Of a DNA stretch of 64,000 nt, positions 18,616-27,151 are shown one piece after another. The translations under genes and the position numbers were made by a program. This stretch comes from Lysobacter defluvii IMMIB APB-9 = DSM 18482 (GTDB taxonomy: Bacteria; Pseudomonadota; Gammaproteobacteria; Xanthomonadales; Xanthomonadaceae): positions 237,253-301,252 of the forward strand of contig NZ_AUHT01000007.1 of NCBI RefSeq assembly GCF_000423325.1. The letters are read 5' to 3'. Each line of letters begins with the position of its first letter. The first letter of the stretch is position 1. A model generated the notes under the pieces. That model did not search any database. It was given only the letters and a program-made list of their open reading frames with translations, and had not been told where the DNA came from.

Positions 18616-19293
18616 TCAGCCGTGGGCGACGGGGAGCTCGGACTCCAGCGCCTCGCGCTCGACCTGCGCGGCCCGGGCATGGCGCAGGCCACGGCGGCGG
18701 CGCTGGACATAGCCCGCGCTGCCGACCAGCACCAGGCTGTAGCCCAGCAGTTCGGTGCATTCCTCGATCGCGTTCTTGACCACGCGGGCGGCGTCCAGGT
18801 CGATGAACTGGCCCCAGATGTCGCCCATGCCGAACAGGCGCGAGAACACCAGCACGACCGCCATGCCAACCGCAAGCGTCGACGCCTGCCGGGTCAGCAC
18901 GAAGCGGCGGGTGGACGCGATCGCGTCGGCGCGATTCCGCCAGGCCCAGGTGAGCGCGGATACCGCGATCACGGTCACCAGCACCTGCCACAGGCCGTCG
19001 AAGACCAGGTCCAGCATCGCGTCGAGCTCGCGCACCAGCATGCAGCCCAGGAAGGCGGCGGCCAGCACGGCGAAGCCGCGGTCTTCCGGGCTCACGCGGG
19101 CCAAACGGACGAAACCGAGGATGGCGCTGGCCAGGAACAGCTCGGCAACCACTTCGACCAGGGACCACTCACCAACCTGGTTGCCCAGCCAAAGCGTGTC
19201 GAGATGGAAAAGGACGACCGGCAGCGCCGCGAGGATGGCAATGCCGGTCCAGCGCCCGAACAGGGCGCCAATGACTCGAAGATCCTGCTTCAT
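18616..19293 (-). CDS. integral membrane protein of unknown function
   Basis: A 225-aa protein with about six hydrophobic segments (for example ILAALPVVLFHLDTLWL, FAVLAAAFLGCML, WQVLVTVIAVSALTWAW, TLAVGMAVVLVF) and a basic C-terminal tail (YVQRRRRGLRHARAAQVERE). I do not recognise a named family or catalytic motif. The ATG at 19293 was preferred; an in-frame GTG at 19341 would add 16 residues but has no ribosome-binding site. A hairpin and a TetR-like palindrome lie immediately upstream. Confidence 0.7.
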   Translation of the reverse strand: MKQDLRVIGALFGRWTGIAILAALPVVLFHLDTLWLGNQVGEWSLVEVVAELFLASAILGFVRLARVSPEDRGFAVLAAAFLGCMLVRELDAMLDLVFDGLWQVLVTVIAVSALTWAWRNRADAIASTRRFVLTRQASTLAVGMAVVLVFSRLFGMGDIWGQFIDLDAARVVKNAIEECTELLGYSLVLVGSAGYVQRRRRGLRHARAAQVEREALESELPVAHG

Positions 19294-19314
19294 TTCTTGG
19301 TTCTGAATGGGGGA

Positions 19315-19338
19315 AGGATTGCGTCTTAACGCAATCCT
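19315..19338. repeat. perfect inverted repeat upstream of membrane protein gene
   Basis: AGGATTGCG and CGCAATCCT form a perfect 9-bp inverted repeat around TCTTAA. It lies 22 bp before the ATG of the membrane protein, in an AT-richer stretch than its surroundings. It could be an operator or a leader hairpin. Confidence 0.5.
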
Positions 19339-19345
19339 CACATTG

Positions 19346-19363
19346 TGAATGAACCCTCATTCA
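19346..19363. promoter_or_regulatory. TetR-like operator candidate
   Basis: TGAATGAACCCTCATTCA consists of TGAATGA and its reverse complement TCATTCA separated by 4 bp. This architecture is common for TetR-family operators. It lies between the membrane protein gene and ribA. No TetR gene is visible in the window. Confidence 0.45.
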
Positions 19364-19424
19364 GTGGATGAACAGGCGGTGACCATGCGCCCCGGCTGTC
19401 ACGGGTCCGAAACGGCCGGGTGGA

Positions 19425-20135
19425 TCAGCCCGCGTCCGGGTCCAGCAGGTGTCCCAGCTTGCTGCGCTTGGTGTCCAGGTAGCCCTGGTTGGCCGGGTTC
19501 CGCCCCACCCGGATCGGCAGCCGCTCCGCCACCGGCACGCCGGCGGCCTGCAGTGCGTCGACCTTGCGCGGGTTGTTGGTCATCAGTCGCACCGCCTGCA
19601 CGCCCAGCCGGGCCAGCATCGGCGCGACCAGCTCGTAGCTGCGCAGGTCGGGGGCGAAGCCCAGCGCCTGGTTGGCCTGCACGGTGTCGGCGCCATCGTC
19701 CTGCAGGTGGTAGGCGCGGATCTTGTTCAGCAGCCCGATGCCACGGCCCTCCTGGCGCATGTACAGGATGACCCCGCGCCCCTCCGCCGCGATCCGCTCC
19801 ATCGCCGCCTCCAGCTGCGCGCCGCAGTCGCAGCGGCGGCTGCCGAAGGCGTCGCCGGTCAGGCATTCGGAGTGCACCCGGGCCAGCACCGGACCGGACC
19901 CCGCCAGGTCACCCAGCGCGAGGGCGACGTGCTCCTGCCCGTTGCGCAGGTCGACGAACCCGTGCAGCCGGAACGCTCCCCAGCGCGTGGGCAGGTCGCA
20001 GGAATCGACCAGCCGTACCCATTCCGCCGGGCTCCCCTCGCCGGCCACCCGCACCTCGCCCCCGAGCTCCTGGTGGGCGAGCGTGGTGGCGGCGACGTTG
20101 CGCGCAGTGTCGGGGGCGGGCTTCGGGTCGGGCAT
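19425..20135 (-). CDS. ribA: GTP cyclohydrolase II
   Basis: First committed step of riboflavin synthesis (GTP to the diaminopyrimidine). The 236-aa protein carries [20 protein letters not shown], with the three zinc cysteines, then [15 protein letters not shown] and LMTNNPRKV. It is a stand-alone RibA without a fused DHBP synthase. An N-terminal extension of about 25 residues precedes the conserved core. It probably forms its own transcription unit between wrbA and the membrane protein gene. Confidence 0.95.
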   Translation of the reverse strand: MPDPKPAPDTARNVAATTLAHQELGGEVRVAGEGSPAEWVRLVDSCDLPTRWGAFRLHGFVDLRNGQEHVALALGDLAGSGPVLARVHSECLTGDAFGSRRCDCGAQLEAAMERIAAEGRGVILYMRQEGRGIGLLNKIRAYHLQDDGADTVQANQALGFAPDLRSYELVAPMLARLGVQAVRLMTNNPRKVDALQAAGVPVAERLPIRVGRNPANQGYLDTKRSKLGHLLDPDAG

Positions 20136-20188
20136 GGAGGATCCTGGAAAGTCGCGGCGACGGGCCGCGACCGCCTATTGTGCCCCGC

Positions 20189-20788
20189 TTACGGGAACAG
20201 CCGGTTTGCGATGTCGGCGATGTGCCGGCCCTGGAACCGCGCGCCATCCAGGTCGATCTTCGACGGCTGGCGCGAACCGTCGCCGCCGGCGATCGTCGTC
20301 GCCCCGTACGGGCTGCCGCCGACGATCTCGTCCATCGTCATCTGCGGCGCGTAGCTGTAGGGCAGGCCGACCGTGACCAGGCCGAAGTGCAGCAGGTTGG
20401 TCAGGATCGAGAACAGCGTCGCTTCCTGGCCGCCGTGCTGGGTGTTGGTGGAGGTGAAGGCACCGCCGACCTTGCCGTTCAGTGCGCCACTCGCCCACAG
20501 GCCGCCGCACTGGTCGAGGAAGCTGGCCATCTGCGAGGACATCCGGCCGAAGCGGGTACCGGTGCCGACGATGATCGCGTCGTACCCGGCGAGTTCCTCG
20601 ACCCTCGCGATCGGGGCCGCCTGCTCGAGCTTGAACCCGGACTTGCGGGCGACCTCCTCGGGCACGAGTTCGGGAACACGGCGGATGTCGACCTGGGCGC
20701 CGGTTTCGCGGGCGCCCTCGGCGACCGCTTCGGCCATCTGTTCGATGTGCCCGTAGGCGGAGTAGTACAGGACGAGGACCTTGGCCAC
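20189..20788 (-). CDS. wrbA: NAD(P)H:quinone oxidoreductase, WrbA family
   Basis: FMN-dependent two-electron quinone reductase of 199 aa, a tetrameric flavodoxin-like family. It begins [18 protein letters not shown] (FMN phosphate loop), continues [19 protein letters not shown] and [11 protein letters not shown] (FMN/quinone site), and ends with [11 protein letters not shown]. The start codon is GTG at 20788, supported by AAAGGAG 8 bp upstream; the usual N-terminus of the family begins exactly here. Confidence 0.95.
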   Translation of the reverse strand: MAKVLVLYYSAYGHIEQMAEAVAEGARETGAQVDIRRVPELVPEEVARKSGFKLEQAAPIARVEELAGYDAIIVGTGTRFGRMSSQMASFLDQCGGLWASGALNGKVGGAFTSTNTQHGGQEATLFSILTNLLHFGLVTVGLPYSYAPQMTMDEIVGGSPYGATTIAGGDGSRQPSKIDLDGARFQGRHIADIANRLFP

Positions 20789-21054
20789 GGCGGGCTCCTT
20801 TGCGTTGGGGGATGTCGGGAATGTAAGGGCGCCCGGGCGGAGTACCCGGTATACGGCCGGGACGGAGCGTTTCGGTGGCGCCGGCATGGCTTGAAGCTGA
20901 ACAGGGGATGTCGGCCGGCGGCGACCCGGCCGCCGCGATTCAGGGTTGATTGGGCACCTGCCCGGATACTCGCCGGGGCTGGCGGCCTCCCCCGATTCGC
21001 CGCCTCCGTGGCATGGATCGCCAGCACCGGATCATCAAAAGAGGGAAAACCCCG

Positions 21055-21609
21055 ATGAAGAAGTCCCTGTTCGCCCTGTCCCTGCTTGCCGCGCTGCCGT
21101 TCGCCGCTTCGGCTGCCGACGGCGTGTCCTACAACTACGTCGAGGCCGGCTACGCCGCCACCGATGTGGACGGTGCCGACGCCGACGGCTGGGCCATCCG
21201 CGGCTCCGGCGCGATCGCCCCCAATTTCCACCTGTTCGGCGATTTCTCCAACCAGGAAATCGACGGCACCAGCATCGATTTCGACCAGTGGCGCGCCGGC
21301 GTGGGCTACAACCACACCATCTCGCCCCGTGCCGACCTGCTGACCCGCGTGGCCTACGAGAAGTTCGACGCCGGCAGCGGCTTCGACGTCGACGGCTGGA
21401 GCGTCGAGGCGGGCGTGCGCGGCAACCTGGCGCCGCAGTTCGAGGGCTACGCCCTGGCCGGTTACGAGGACGGTGACCAGTACGACGGCGACTTCTACGG
21501 CCGCCTGGGTGCGCTGGTGAAGTTCAACCCGACCTGGGGCCTGAGCGGCGACGTGAAGTTCGTCGACGGCGACACCCAGTGGTTCATCGGTCCGCGCATC
21601 ACGTTCTGA
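21055..21609 (+). CDS. Ax21-family outer-membrane beta-barrel protein
   Basis: A 184-aa exported protein with signal peptide MKKSLFALSLLAALPFAASA. The mature part begins ADGVSYNYVEAGYAATDVDG and is made of alternating amphipathic strands ending in FIGPRITF, a typical C-terminal barrel signal. The sequence matches the Ax21 (Omp1X) family of Xanthomonas and Stenotrophomonas. Earlier claims that Ax21 is a quorum-sensing or immune-triggering peptide were retracted, so only an outer-membrane/vesicle protein role is assigned. It has its own promoter region and shares a bidirectional terminator with gpsA. Confidence 0.88.
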   Translation: MKKSLFALSLLAALPFAASAADGVSYNYVEAGYAATDVDGADADGWAIRGSGAIAPNFHLFGDFSNQEIDGTSIDFDQWRAGVGYNHTISPRADLLTRVAYEKFDAGSGFDVDGWSVEAGVRGNLAPQFEGYALAGYEDGDQYDGDFYGRLGALVKFNPTWGLSGDVKFVDGDTQWFIGPRITF

Positions 21610-21657
21610 CCGACGCGTTCCGCGACGCATCTCTCTCTCCCCCCCGAATGGGTCGCG

Positions 21658-21693
21658 AAAAAAGGCCCCGGCATTGCCGGGGCCTTTCCTTTT
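21658..21693. terminator. bidirectional Rho-independent terminator (Ax21 gene / gpsA)
   Basis: AAAGGCCCCGGC-ATT-GCCGGGGCCTTT forms a 12-bp stem. Six A residues at its left become a U-tract for gpsA transcripts on the minus strand; CCTTTT at its right serves the plus strand. Confidence 0.9.
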
Positions 21694-21714
21694 CCGGGGT
21701 GCGGTGGACGGGGC

Positions 21715-22755
21715 TCAGCCCAGCAACGGATCGACGTACTCCGCCTTCTGCTCCCGCGCCATCAGCTGCGCCAGGCCCTCGACCGGGGTCAGGCCGCCGT
21801 GCAGCACCGAGTGCACGGCCTCGGAGATCGGCAACTCCACGCCGTGGCGCTTCGCCAGCCGCATCACCTCGTCGGCGGTCTGCAGCGACTCGACCACCTG
21901 GCCGATCTCGCGGACCGCCTCCTCGATGCCCTGCCCGCGCCCCAGCGCCAGGCCCAGCCGCCGGTTGCGCGACAGGTCGCCGGTGCAGGTGAGCACCAGG
22001 TCGCCCATCCCCGCCAGGCCCATCAGGGTCTCGGGACGGCCACCCAGCGCGCGGTTGAGCCGCAGCATCTCGTTGAGGCCGCGGGTCACCAGGCCGGCGC
22101 GCGCATTGAGGCCCAGCTCCATGCCGTCGGCGACGCCGGTGGCGACCGCCAGCACGTTCTTCATCGCACCGCCCAGTTCGGCACCGAGCATGTCGTTGCC
22201 GGTATAGGCGCGGAACGCCGGCCCGTGCAGCGCGTCGGCCACCAACTGGGCGAAGTCCGCCTGCTCGGAGTGCACGGTCACCGCCGTCGGCAGGCCGGCC
22301 GCCACCTCGCGAGCGAAGGAGGGACCAGTGACCACCGCGAGCGGGACCTGCGGCCCAAGCACCTCGGCCGCGACCTCGTGCAGGAAGCGCCCGCTGCCCG
22401 GCTCGAAGCCCTTGCTCGCCCAGGCCACGCCGGCGCCTTCAGGCCGGTGCGGCGCCAACGCGCGCAGGGTGTCGGCGAACGCGTGCGAAGGCGTTACCAC
22501 GAGCACCAGCCCGGCCCCGGCCATCGAGGCGGCCAGGTCGGTGGTGGCAAGCAGCCGCTCCGGCAGCGCGATGCCCGGCAGGTAGCGCGGATTCTCCTTG
22601 CCGCCATCGATGGCCGCGATCACGTCCGCGTCCCGGCCCCACAGCGTGGTGGGATGCCCATGGCGGGCGATCAGCGCGGCCAGGGCGGTGCCCCAGGATC
22701 CCGCGCCCAGCACCGCCACCGGCAGGCGGCCGGTGCCGCCGTCGGTCATACCCAT
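21715..22755 (-). CDS. gpsA: NAD(P)-dependent glycerol-3-phosphate dehydrogenase
   Basis: Makes sn-glycerol-3-phosphate for phospholipid synthesis. The 346-aa protein carries the Rossmann motif [16 protein letters not shown], the catalytic segment [13 protein letters not shown] (Lys) and [17 protein letters not shown] at 22755 or 22749 could start; the first was kept. It is the last gene of rhodanese-secB-gpsA, an order also found in E. coli (yibN-grxC-secB-gpsA). plsB, which uses its product, begins at the right edge of the window but in a separate unit. Confidence 0.96.
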   Translation of the reverse strand: MGMTDGGTGRLPVAVLGAGSWGTALAALIARHGHPTTLWGRDADVIAAIDGGKENPRYLPGIALPERLLATTDLAASMAGAGLVLVVTPSHAFADTLRALAPHRPEGAGVAWASKGFEPGSGRFLHEVAAEVLGPQVPLAVVTGPSFAREVAAGLPTAVTVHSEQADFAQLVADALHGPAFRAYTGNDMLGAELGGAMKNVLAVATGVADGMELGLNARAGLVTRGLNEMLRLNRALGGRPETLMGLAGMGDLVLTCTGDLSRNRRLGLALGRGQGIEEAVREIGQVVESLQTADEVMRLAKRHGVELPISEAVHSVLHGGLTPVEGLAQLMAREQKAEYVDPLLG

Positions 22756-22771
22756 GCCGCCGCGGTCCGGA

Positions 22772-23320
22772 TCAGGCGTTGCCCTGGGGCTCGGCGTCGC
22801 CGAGGTTGCCCTGGTTGCCCGCCTGCGCCTGCTGCTGGGCCGCGCGCTGGCGGACGCCCTCGGCGTACAGCGCCTCGAAGTTGATCGGCTGCATCAGGAA
22901 CGGGGTGAAGCCACCGGACTCGACCAGGTTGCTGGTCAGCTGGCGCGCGTACGGGAACAGGATGTTCGGGCAATGCACGCCGAGCATCACGTCCAGCTGC
23001 TGCGCCTCGAACCCGGCCAGGGTGAACACGCCGGCCTGCTTGATCTCGACCAGGTACGCGGTCTTGTCCTCGACGGTGCAGGTCAGGTTGATGCCGAGCA
23101 CCACCTCGAAGGTGTCCTCGCCGATGCGCTGCGCGTTCTGCGACAGGTTCATCTGCAGCTGCGGCTGGCCCTGCGAGGTGAAGATCCCCGGGGAGCCGGG
23201 CGACTCGAAGGAGACGTCCTTGGCGTAGATCTTCTCGACGCGGAAGGACGGGCCGGTGGCGGCCTGGTTGGTGGCGGCGGCGGCGCCGGCGGCTGCGCCG
23301 TTGGCGTTCTCTTCGGACAT
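22772..23320 (-). CDS. secB: protein-export chaperone SecB
   Basis: Cytoplasmic tetrameric chaperone that keeps precursor proteins unfolded for SecA. The 182-aa protein has an Ala-rich leader, then [41 protein letters not shown] and [14 protein letters not shown] with [11 protein letters not shown]. The C-terminal tail is Gln-rich. It lies 16 bp before gpsA and about 100 bp after the rhodanese gene. Confidence 0.97.
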   Translation of the reverse strand: MSEENANGAAAGAAAATNQAATGPSFRVEKIYAKDVSFESPGSPGIFTSQGQPQLQMNLSQNAQRIGEDTFEVVLGINLTCTVEDKTAYLVEIKQAGVFTLAGFEAQQLDVMLGVHCPNILFPYARQLTSNLVESGGFTPFLMQPINFEALYAEGVRQRAAQQQAQAGNQGNLGDAEPQGNA

Positions 23321-23420
23321 TGCGGTGACTCCAGCGTGAAGGCGGAAAGAGGCCGATTATGGCACGCCCCCGCCTGCGCTCCCCACCGCTCCGGAGGCGC
23401 CCGGGTTCAGCTGCGGCCGT

Positions 23421-23858
23421 TCAGCCGCGGCCCTTCACCAGCGGCAGGTCGGCCTGGCGCCAGGCCTGGATCCCGCCCTCGAGCACGTACACGCGCTCGA
23501 AGCCCGCCTTCACCAGCCGGCGCGCGGCACTGTTGGCGCTCATGCCGGTGCGGCACACGACCACGACGGGCAGCGCCTTGGCCTTCGCCAGCAACTTGCT
23601 CTCCGGATCGAACTGGCTGGGCTGCACCGACTTGCTGCCGGCGATGTGGCCCGCCTGGTAGTCGTTGATCGGCGACAGGTCCACCACCAGCGCGTCCTCG
23701 CGGTTGACCAGCGCGGACAGTTCCCCCGGGCGCAGGCCCTTGTAGCCGCGGAACAGCCGGCTGACCTCGACCCATACGATCGCGGCGGTGAGGCCCGCCA
23801 GGGCGATGGACAGCAGGAGGTTTCGGCTGGCGAAGGCCAGCAGTTCTTCAAGGCTCAC
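23421..23858 (-). CDS. membrane-anchored rhodanese-like protein (YibN type)
   Basis: A 145-aa protein with one N-terminal transmembrane helix (LLLSIALAGLTAAIVWVEV) and a single rhodanese domain: LVVDLSPINDYQAGHIAGSK, then the active-site loop VVCRTGMSAN with Cys102. It probably transfers sulfane sulfur at the cytoplasmic membrane face; substrate unknown. It heads the conserved cluster with secB and gpsA. Confidence 0.92.
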   Translation of the reverse strand: MSLEELLAFASRNLLLSIALAGLTAAIVWVEVSRLFRGYKGLRPGELSALVNREDALVVDLSPINDYQAGHIAGSKSVQPSQFDPESKLLAKAKALPVVVVCRTGMSANSAARRLVKAGFERVYVLEGGIQAWRQADLPLVKGRG

Positions 23859-23936
23859 GGGCAGGACTCATGGCAGCGGGACCGGCGGCGCCGGGGTGGC
23901 GATTGTCGCCCACGCCCTCCTGCGGGTGCAAAAGCT

Positions 23937-24353
23937 TCAGCGGCCCGACCACAGGTCCGGCAGGTCGCTGGTCAGCCACCAGGTGCCCGCCTGCTCATCC
24001 CAGCGCCACTGCTCGCGGTAGGCGACCTCGCGCTCGGCCATCGTGTGGCGGTTGATGACGCCGATCCGCACCTCGCGGGCCGCGAGCCCGGCGTCCAGGT
24101 CGGTGCTGGCGCCGGTGCTGCGATAGGACGAGACCTGTACCTGCTCGTAGCGCGCCATTTCCATTTCGCTCAGCGGCCTGGCGGCACGCACCTCGGGATC
24201 CACCAGGTTGCGGGCGCCGGCGAAGTCGCCCCAGCGGATCGCACCGGACCAGGCGTACTGGGCGCGCTCCAGTGCGTCGCGGGCGGAACTGCCCGAGGCG
24301 CAGGCGCCGAGCGCGAGCACGCAGGCAAGGAGCAGGAACTGGAGCAGGCGCAT
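23937..24353 (-). CDS. small lipoprotein of unknown function
   Basis: A 138-aa protein with a lipoprotein signal (MRLLQFLLLACVLALGAC; lipid-modified Cys18). The mature part is alpha/beta with WWLTSDLPDLWSGR at its end and looks like the small secreted NTF2-like or DUF proteins common in xanthomonads. I cannot assign a function. The ATG at 24353 gives a clean signal peptide; a longer in-frame start at 24383 is possible. Confidence 0.75.
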   Translation of the reverse strand: MRLLQFLLLACVLALGACASGSSARDALERAQYAWSGAIRWGDFAGARNLVDPEVRAARPLSEMEMARYEQVQVSSYRSTGASTDLDAGLAAREVRIGVINRHTMAEREVAYREQWRWDEQAGTWWLTSDLPDLWSGR

Positions 24354-24414
24354 CGGGGCAGCGCCCGTCGGGAGCTGGCGCATCGTGCCATCCGGAACGG
24401 TCGGGGGCACCATG

Positions 24415-24891
24415 CTAGCCGGCGTGGCCGGCTCCGGCGACCGGCCGGGCGATGGCCACGTAGTGGCCGCTGAAGTCGGTGGCGAGGCGCCCGTCGGGAA
24501 GCGGCACCCGGGCCACCAGCTCGATCCGCGCACGGCCGCGGGTGCGCAGCTGGTCGGCGAAGCCGCTCCAGTCGGCCCCCTCCGCCGCCGATGCGGTCAC
24601 GCGCAGGTCGTCGTACAGCGGGGCCAGGTAGCGGAGGTGGCTGTCGGCGACATAGATGTCCGCCTCCAGCCCGGCGGCCTCCAGCTCCAGCCACACCAGT
24701 CCCCAGCCCGCCAGGGTCATCAGCGAGGCGAGGCTGCCGCCGAAGGCGCAACCCTTGTCGTTGACGTGACGGTCGAGCGGGGCGCGCAGGGTGAGGCGGT
24801 GCCCGGCGTAGCCCTCGATCGACAAGCCCATCACCGCCACCGGCGGCATGGAATCGTAGTGCTGCTGCAGGAGTTCAAGCGCGCTCGCCAT
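24415..24891 (-). CDS. hotdog-fold thioesterase (YiiD C-terminal type)
   Basis: A 158-aa protein with the single-domain thioesterase pattern: LRAPLDRHVNDKGCAFGGSL (substrate-binding turn and central helix), ADSHLRYLAPLYDDLRVTAS and a C-terminal strand with FSGHYVAIA. This matches the YiiD/fabX-like thioesterase group, probably acting on acyl-CoA or acyl-ACP. The ATG at 24891 (MASALELLQQHY) is preferred to a GTG five codons upstream. It is divergent from hemD. Confidence 0.82.
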   Translation of the reverse strand: MASALELLQQHYDSMPPVAVMGLSIEGYAGHRLTLRAPLDRHVNDKGCAFGGSLASLMTLAGWGLVWLELEAAGLEADIYVADSHLRYLAPLYDDLRVTASAAEGADWSGFADQLRTRGRARIELVARVPLPDGRLATDFSGHYVAIARPVAGAGHAG

Positions 24892-24945
24892 GGGAGTTCC
24901 GGCCACTCGGGTGCAGGGGTGGATGGGTCATGCGAAGCTGGCGCA

Positions 24946-25821
24946 ATGGACAGCCGCACGCCCGGCAACGGGCCACCTCGATGGTACGTGATCTCCCTGC
25001 GCCCCACCGGCCAGCACGGTCCGGTCCGGCGCGCCGCGGCCGCCCACGGTGCAGGGGTGCTGGCGCTGTCCCCCTGGTCGATCGAGCCGGTCGACACCCC
25101 GCAGGCGCGCCAGGCCCTCGCCGCCGCGCTGTCGGCCCCGGTGGTCGTGTTCACCAGCCCCGCGGCCGCCAACGCCGCGGCTGCGCTGGCGCCGCTGCGC
25201 CGCCAGCCCGACCAGGACTGGCTCGGCGTCGGCTCCGGCACGGCAGGGGCGCTGCGGCGCGCCGGCGTCGACGGCGTGGAATCCCCGGAGCGCATGGACA
25301 GCGAGGGCCTGCTCGCGATGCCGGCCCTGCAGCGCCTGGCCGGCCGCCGGCTGGGTTTGGTCACGGCACCGGGGGGACGCGGGACGCTGGTACCCGCGTT
25401 CGAAGCGCGGGGCGCACAGGTGATCCGCGCCGACGTCTACCAGCGGGTGCCGCGCCGGGTCTCCCGCAGGCAGCTCGAGCGCCTGCGGTCGCTCGGGGCT
25501 CCGGCCGTGGTGGCGGTGTCCAGCGGCGAGGCCCTGCAGCGGATCGTCGCGGACGTGGATGCCGCCTCCCTGGCCAGGCTGCGCGCGCTTCCGGTGGTCG
25601 TCGCAAGCGACCGGCTGGGCGCCCTCGCAGGCGAACTCGGCTTCGGCGAGGTCCATCGCGCCGCCAGCGCCCGCCCGGCCGACATGGTTTCGGCGGCGGC
25701 GGCCCTGCCGGCTTCACCGACGCTTGCGGGCCCGGCGGACAGACTCGCCGGCGCCGGACCGCAACCCCGATCCGCGGACGCCCCCCCATCCACTCCCGGC
25801 CTTCCTGGAGATTCCCGATGA
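24946..25821 (+). CDS. hemD: uroporphyrinogen-III synthase
   Basis: Closes hydroxymethylbilane to uroporphyrinogen III. The 291-aa protein shows the weakly conserved two-domain HemD pattern: YVISLRPTGQ at the N-terminus, VVFTSPAAANAA, VGSGTAGALRRAG, LVTAPGGRGTLVPAFEARGA and VSSGEALQRIV. It ends with a Pro-rich tail. The stop overlaps the ATG of hemY by 4 bp. hemC is not adjacent, in contrast to the enterobacterial hemCDXY order, and no hemX is present. Confidence 0.88.
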   Translation: MDSRTPGNGPPRWYVISLRPTGQHGPVRRAAAAHGAGVLALSPWSIEPVDTPQARQALAAALSAPVVVFTSPAAANAAAALAPLRRQPDQDWLGVGSGTAGALRRAGVDGVESPERMDSEGLLAMPALQRLAGRRLGLVTAPGGRGTLVPAFEARGAQVIRADVYQRVPRRVSRRQLERLRSLGAPAVVAVSSGEALQRIVADVDAASLARLRALPVVVASDRLGALAGELGFGEVHRAASARPADMVSAAAALPASPTLAGPADRLAGAGPQPRSADAPPSTPGLPGDSR

Positions 25822-27095
25822 AGTTGTTCCGAAACCTGCTGTTCTGGATCGTGCTTGCGCTACTGGGGGCCCTCGTCGCGCAGGTGCTGGTGCAGGATCC
25901 GGGCTACGTGCTGGTGCGCTTCCGCGGCATGGACTACACCACGACCCTTGCGGTGGTGGTGCTGGTTGGCGCGGGCGTTCTGGTCGCGCTGTGGCTGCTC
26001 TGGAAGCTGGTGACCGTGCCGGTGCTGGGGCTGCGCAGGCGCCGCCGCAAGGCCGCCCGTGCCCGCCTCTACGAAGGACTCGAGGCCTACGAGCTCGGCC
26101 ACTGGGACCGCGCCGCGGAACGGCTGGACGAAGCCGCGCGCTCGCCGGTGGTGGCAGACGACGGCAGCGCGCGGCTGGCCCACCTGGCCGGTGCCCGCGC
26201 CGCGATGGCGACCGGGGACCGGGCGCGCCTGGAGCGCCACCTGGCCGCGCTGGACGGTCATCCCGCCACCCGGGCGATCCTGCAGGCCGAGGCCGCGCTG
26301 GGTGACGGCCGCCCGGACGAGGCACTGCGCCTGCTCGACGATCCCGCCGCGCAGCCGTTGCCCCCGCACGGCCTGGCCCTGCGGGTACGGGCGCTGGAGG
26401 CGGCAGGCCGGGCCGACGAGGCCTACGGCATGCTGGGCGCCCTGCGCAGCCAGCATGCCCTGCCGCCGGCGGAGCTGGACCGCCTGCAGGCCCGCTGGGC
26501 CGAACAGGCCCTGCTCCAGGCCACCGATGCCAACAGCCTGGCCGACCGCTGGGAGGCCATGCCGGAGTCCGCCCGCCGTGACCCGGCGATCGTCGCCGCC
26601 TATGCCCGCCGTGCCGCCGACCTGCGCTGGGAGGATGCTGCGACCGGCAGCATCGAGCGTGCGCTCGACAGCGGCTGGGACGAGTCCCTGGTCGACCTGT
26701 ATGGCCGACTCCCGGTGGGCCGGCTGGACGAGCGCCAGGAGCGCACGTCGCAGTGGTCCCGGGCCCACCCCGACAGCCCCGCGCTGCTGCTCGCGCGTGC
26801 CCGCCTGGCCCGCGCGCAGGGGCAGTGGGCGCACGCCGACGAGCATGCGCGCGCCGCACTTGCACGCGGTGCGGGTCCGGCGGCGTGGGAGGAGCTCGGG
26901 CACGCCCACGCGCAGGCCGGGCGCGAGCGGCACGCCCGGATCGCCTACGCCAATGCACTGCAGGCCGCACGTGGCGAGCCGGTCAGCGCGCTGCCCGAGG
27001 ATCCGCCGGCCGCGCCGCGCGACCCGGCACCGCTGCCGGCGGCCGACCCGCGCGACGATAACGGCCTCCCGCGGCCACCGGCACCCCCTCGCTGA
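25818..27095 (+). CDS. hemY: HemY-family TPR membrane protein
   Basis: A 425-aa inner-membrane protein with two N-terminal helices (FWIVLALLGALVAQVLV and TLAVVVLVGAGVLVALWLLW), a basic linker (RRRRRKAARARLYEG) and TPR-like repeats in the C-terminal part. It belongs to the proteobacterial HemY family encoded next to hemD; its biochemical role is not known and it is not the protoporphyrinogen oxidase of the same name. The start ATG overlaps the hemD stop; TGGAG lies 8 bp upstream. Confidence 0.9.
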   Translation: MKLFRNLLFWIVLALLGALVAQVLVQDPGYVLVRFRGMDYTTTLAVVVLVGAGVLVALWLLWKLVTVPVLGLRRRRRKAARARLYEGLEAYELGHWDRAAERLDEAARSPVVADDGSARLAHLAGARAAMATGDRARLERHLAALDGHPATRAILQAEAALGDGRPDEALRLLDDPAAQPLPPHGLALRVRALEAAGRADEAYGMLGALRSQHALPPAELDRLQARWAEQALLQATDANSLADRWEAMPESARRDPAIVAAYARRAADLRWEDAATGSIERALDSGWDESLVDLYGRLPVGRLDERQERTSQWSRAHPDSPALLLARARLARAQGQWAHADEHARAALARGAGPAAWEELGHAHAQAGRERHARIAYANALQAARGEPVSALPEDPPAAPRDPAPLPAADPRDDNGLPRPPAPPR

Positions 27096-27151
27096 TCGCG
27101 CGGGCGTGATCGGCTAGGATCGCCGGCACCAACGCCATGCAACGGAATGCC

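Noticed and set aside
13703-18712. A 1669-codon open frame on the plus strand across edd, pgl, zwf and yqjG
   Set aside because: It lies opposite four well-supported enzymes with conserved motifs. It arises from high GC content and has no recognisable domain.
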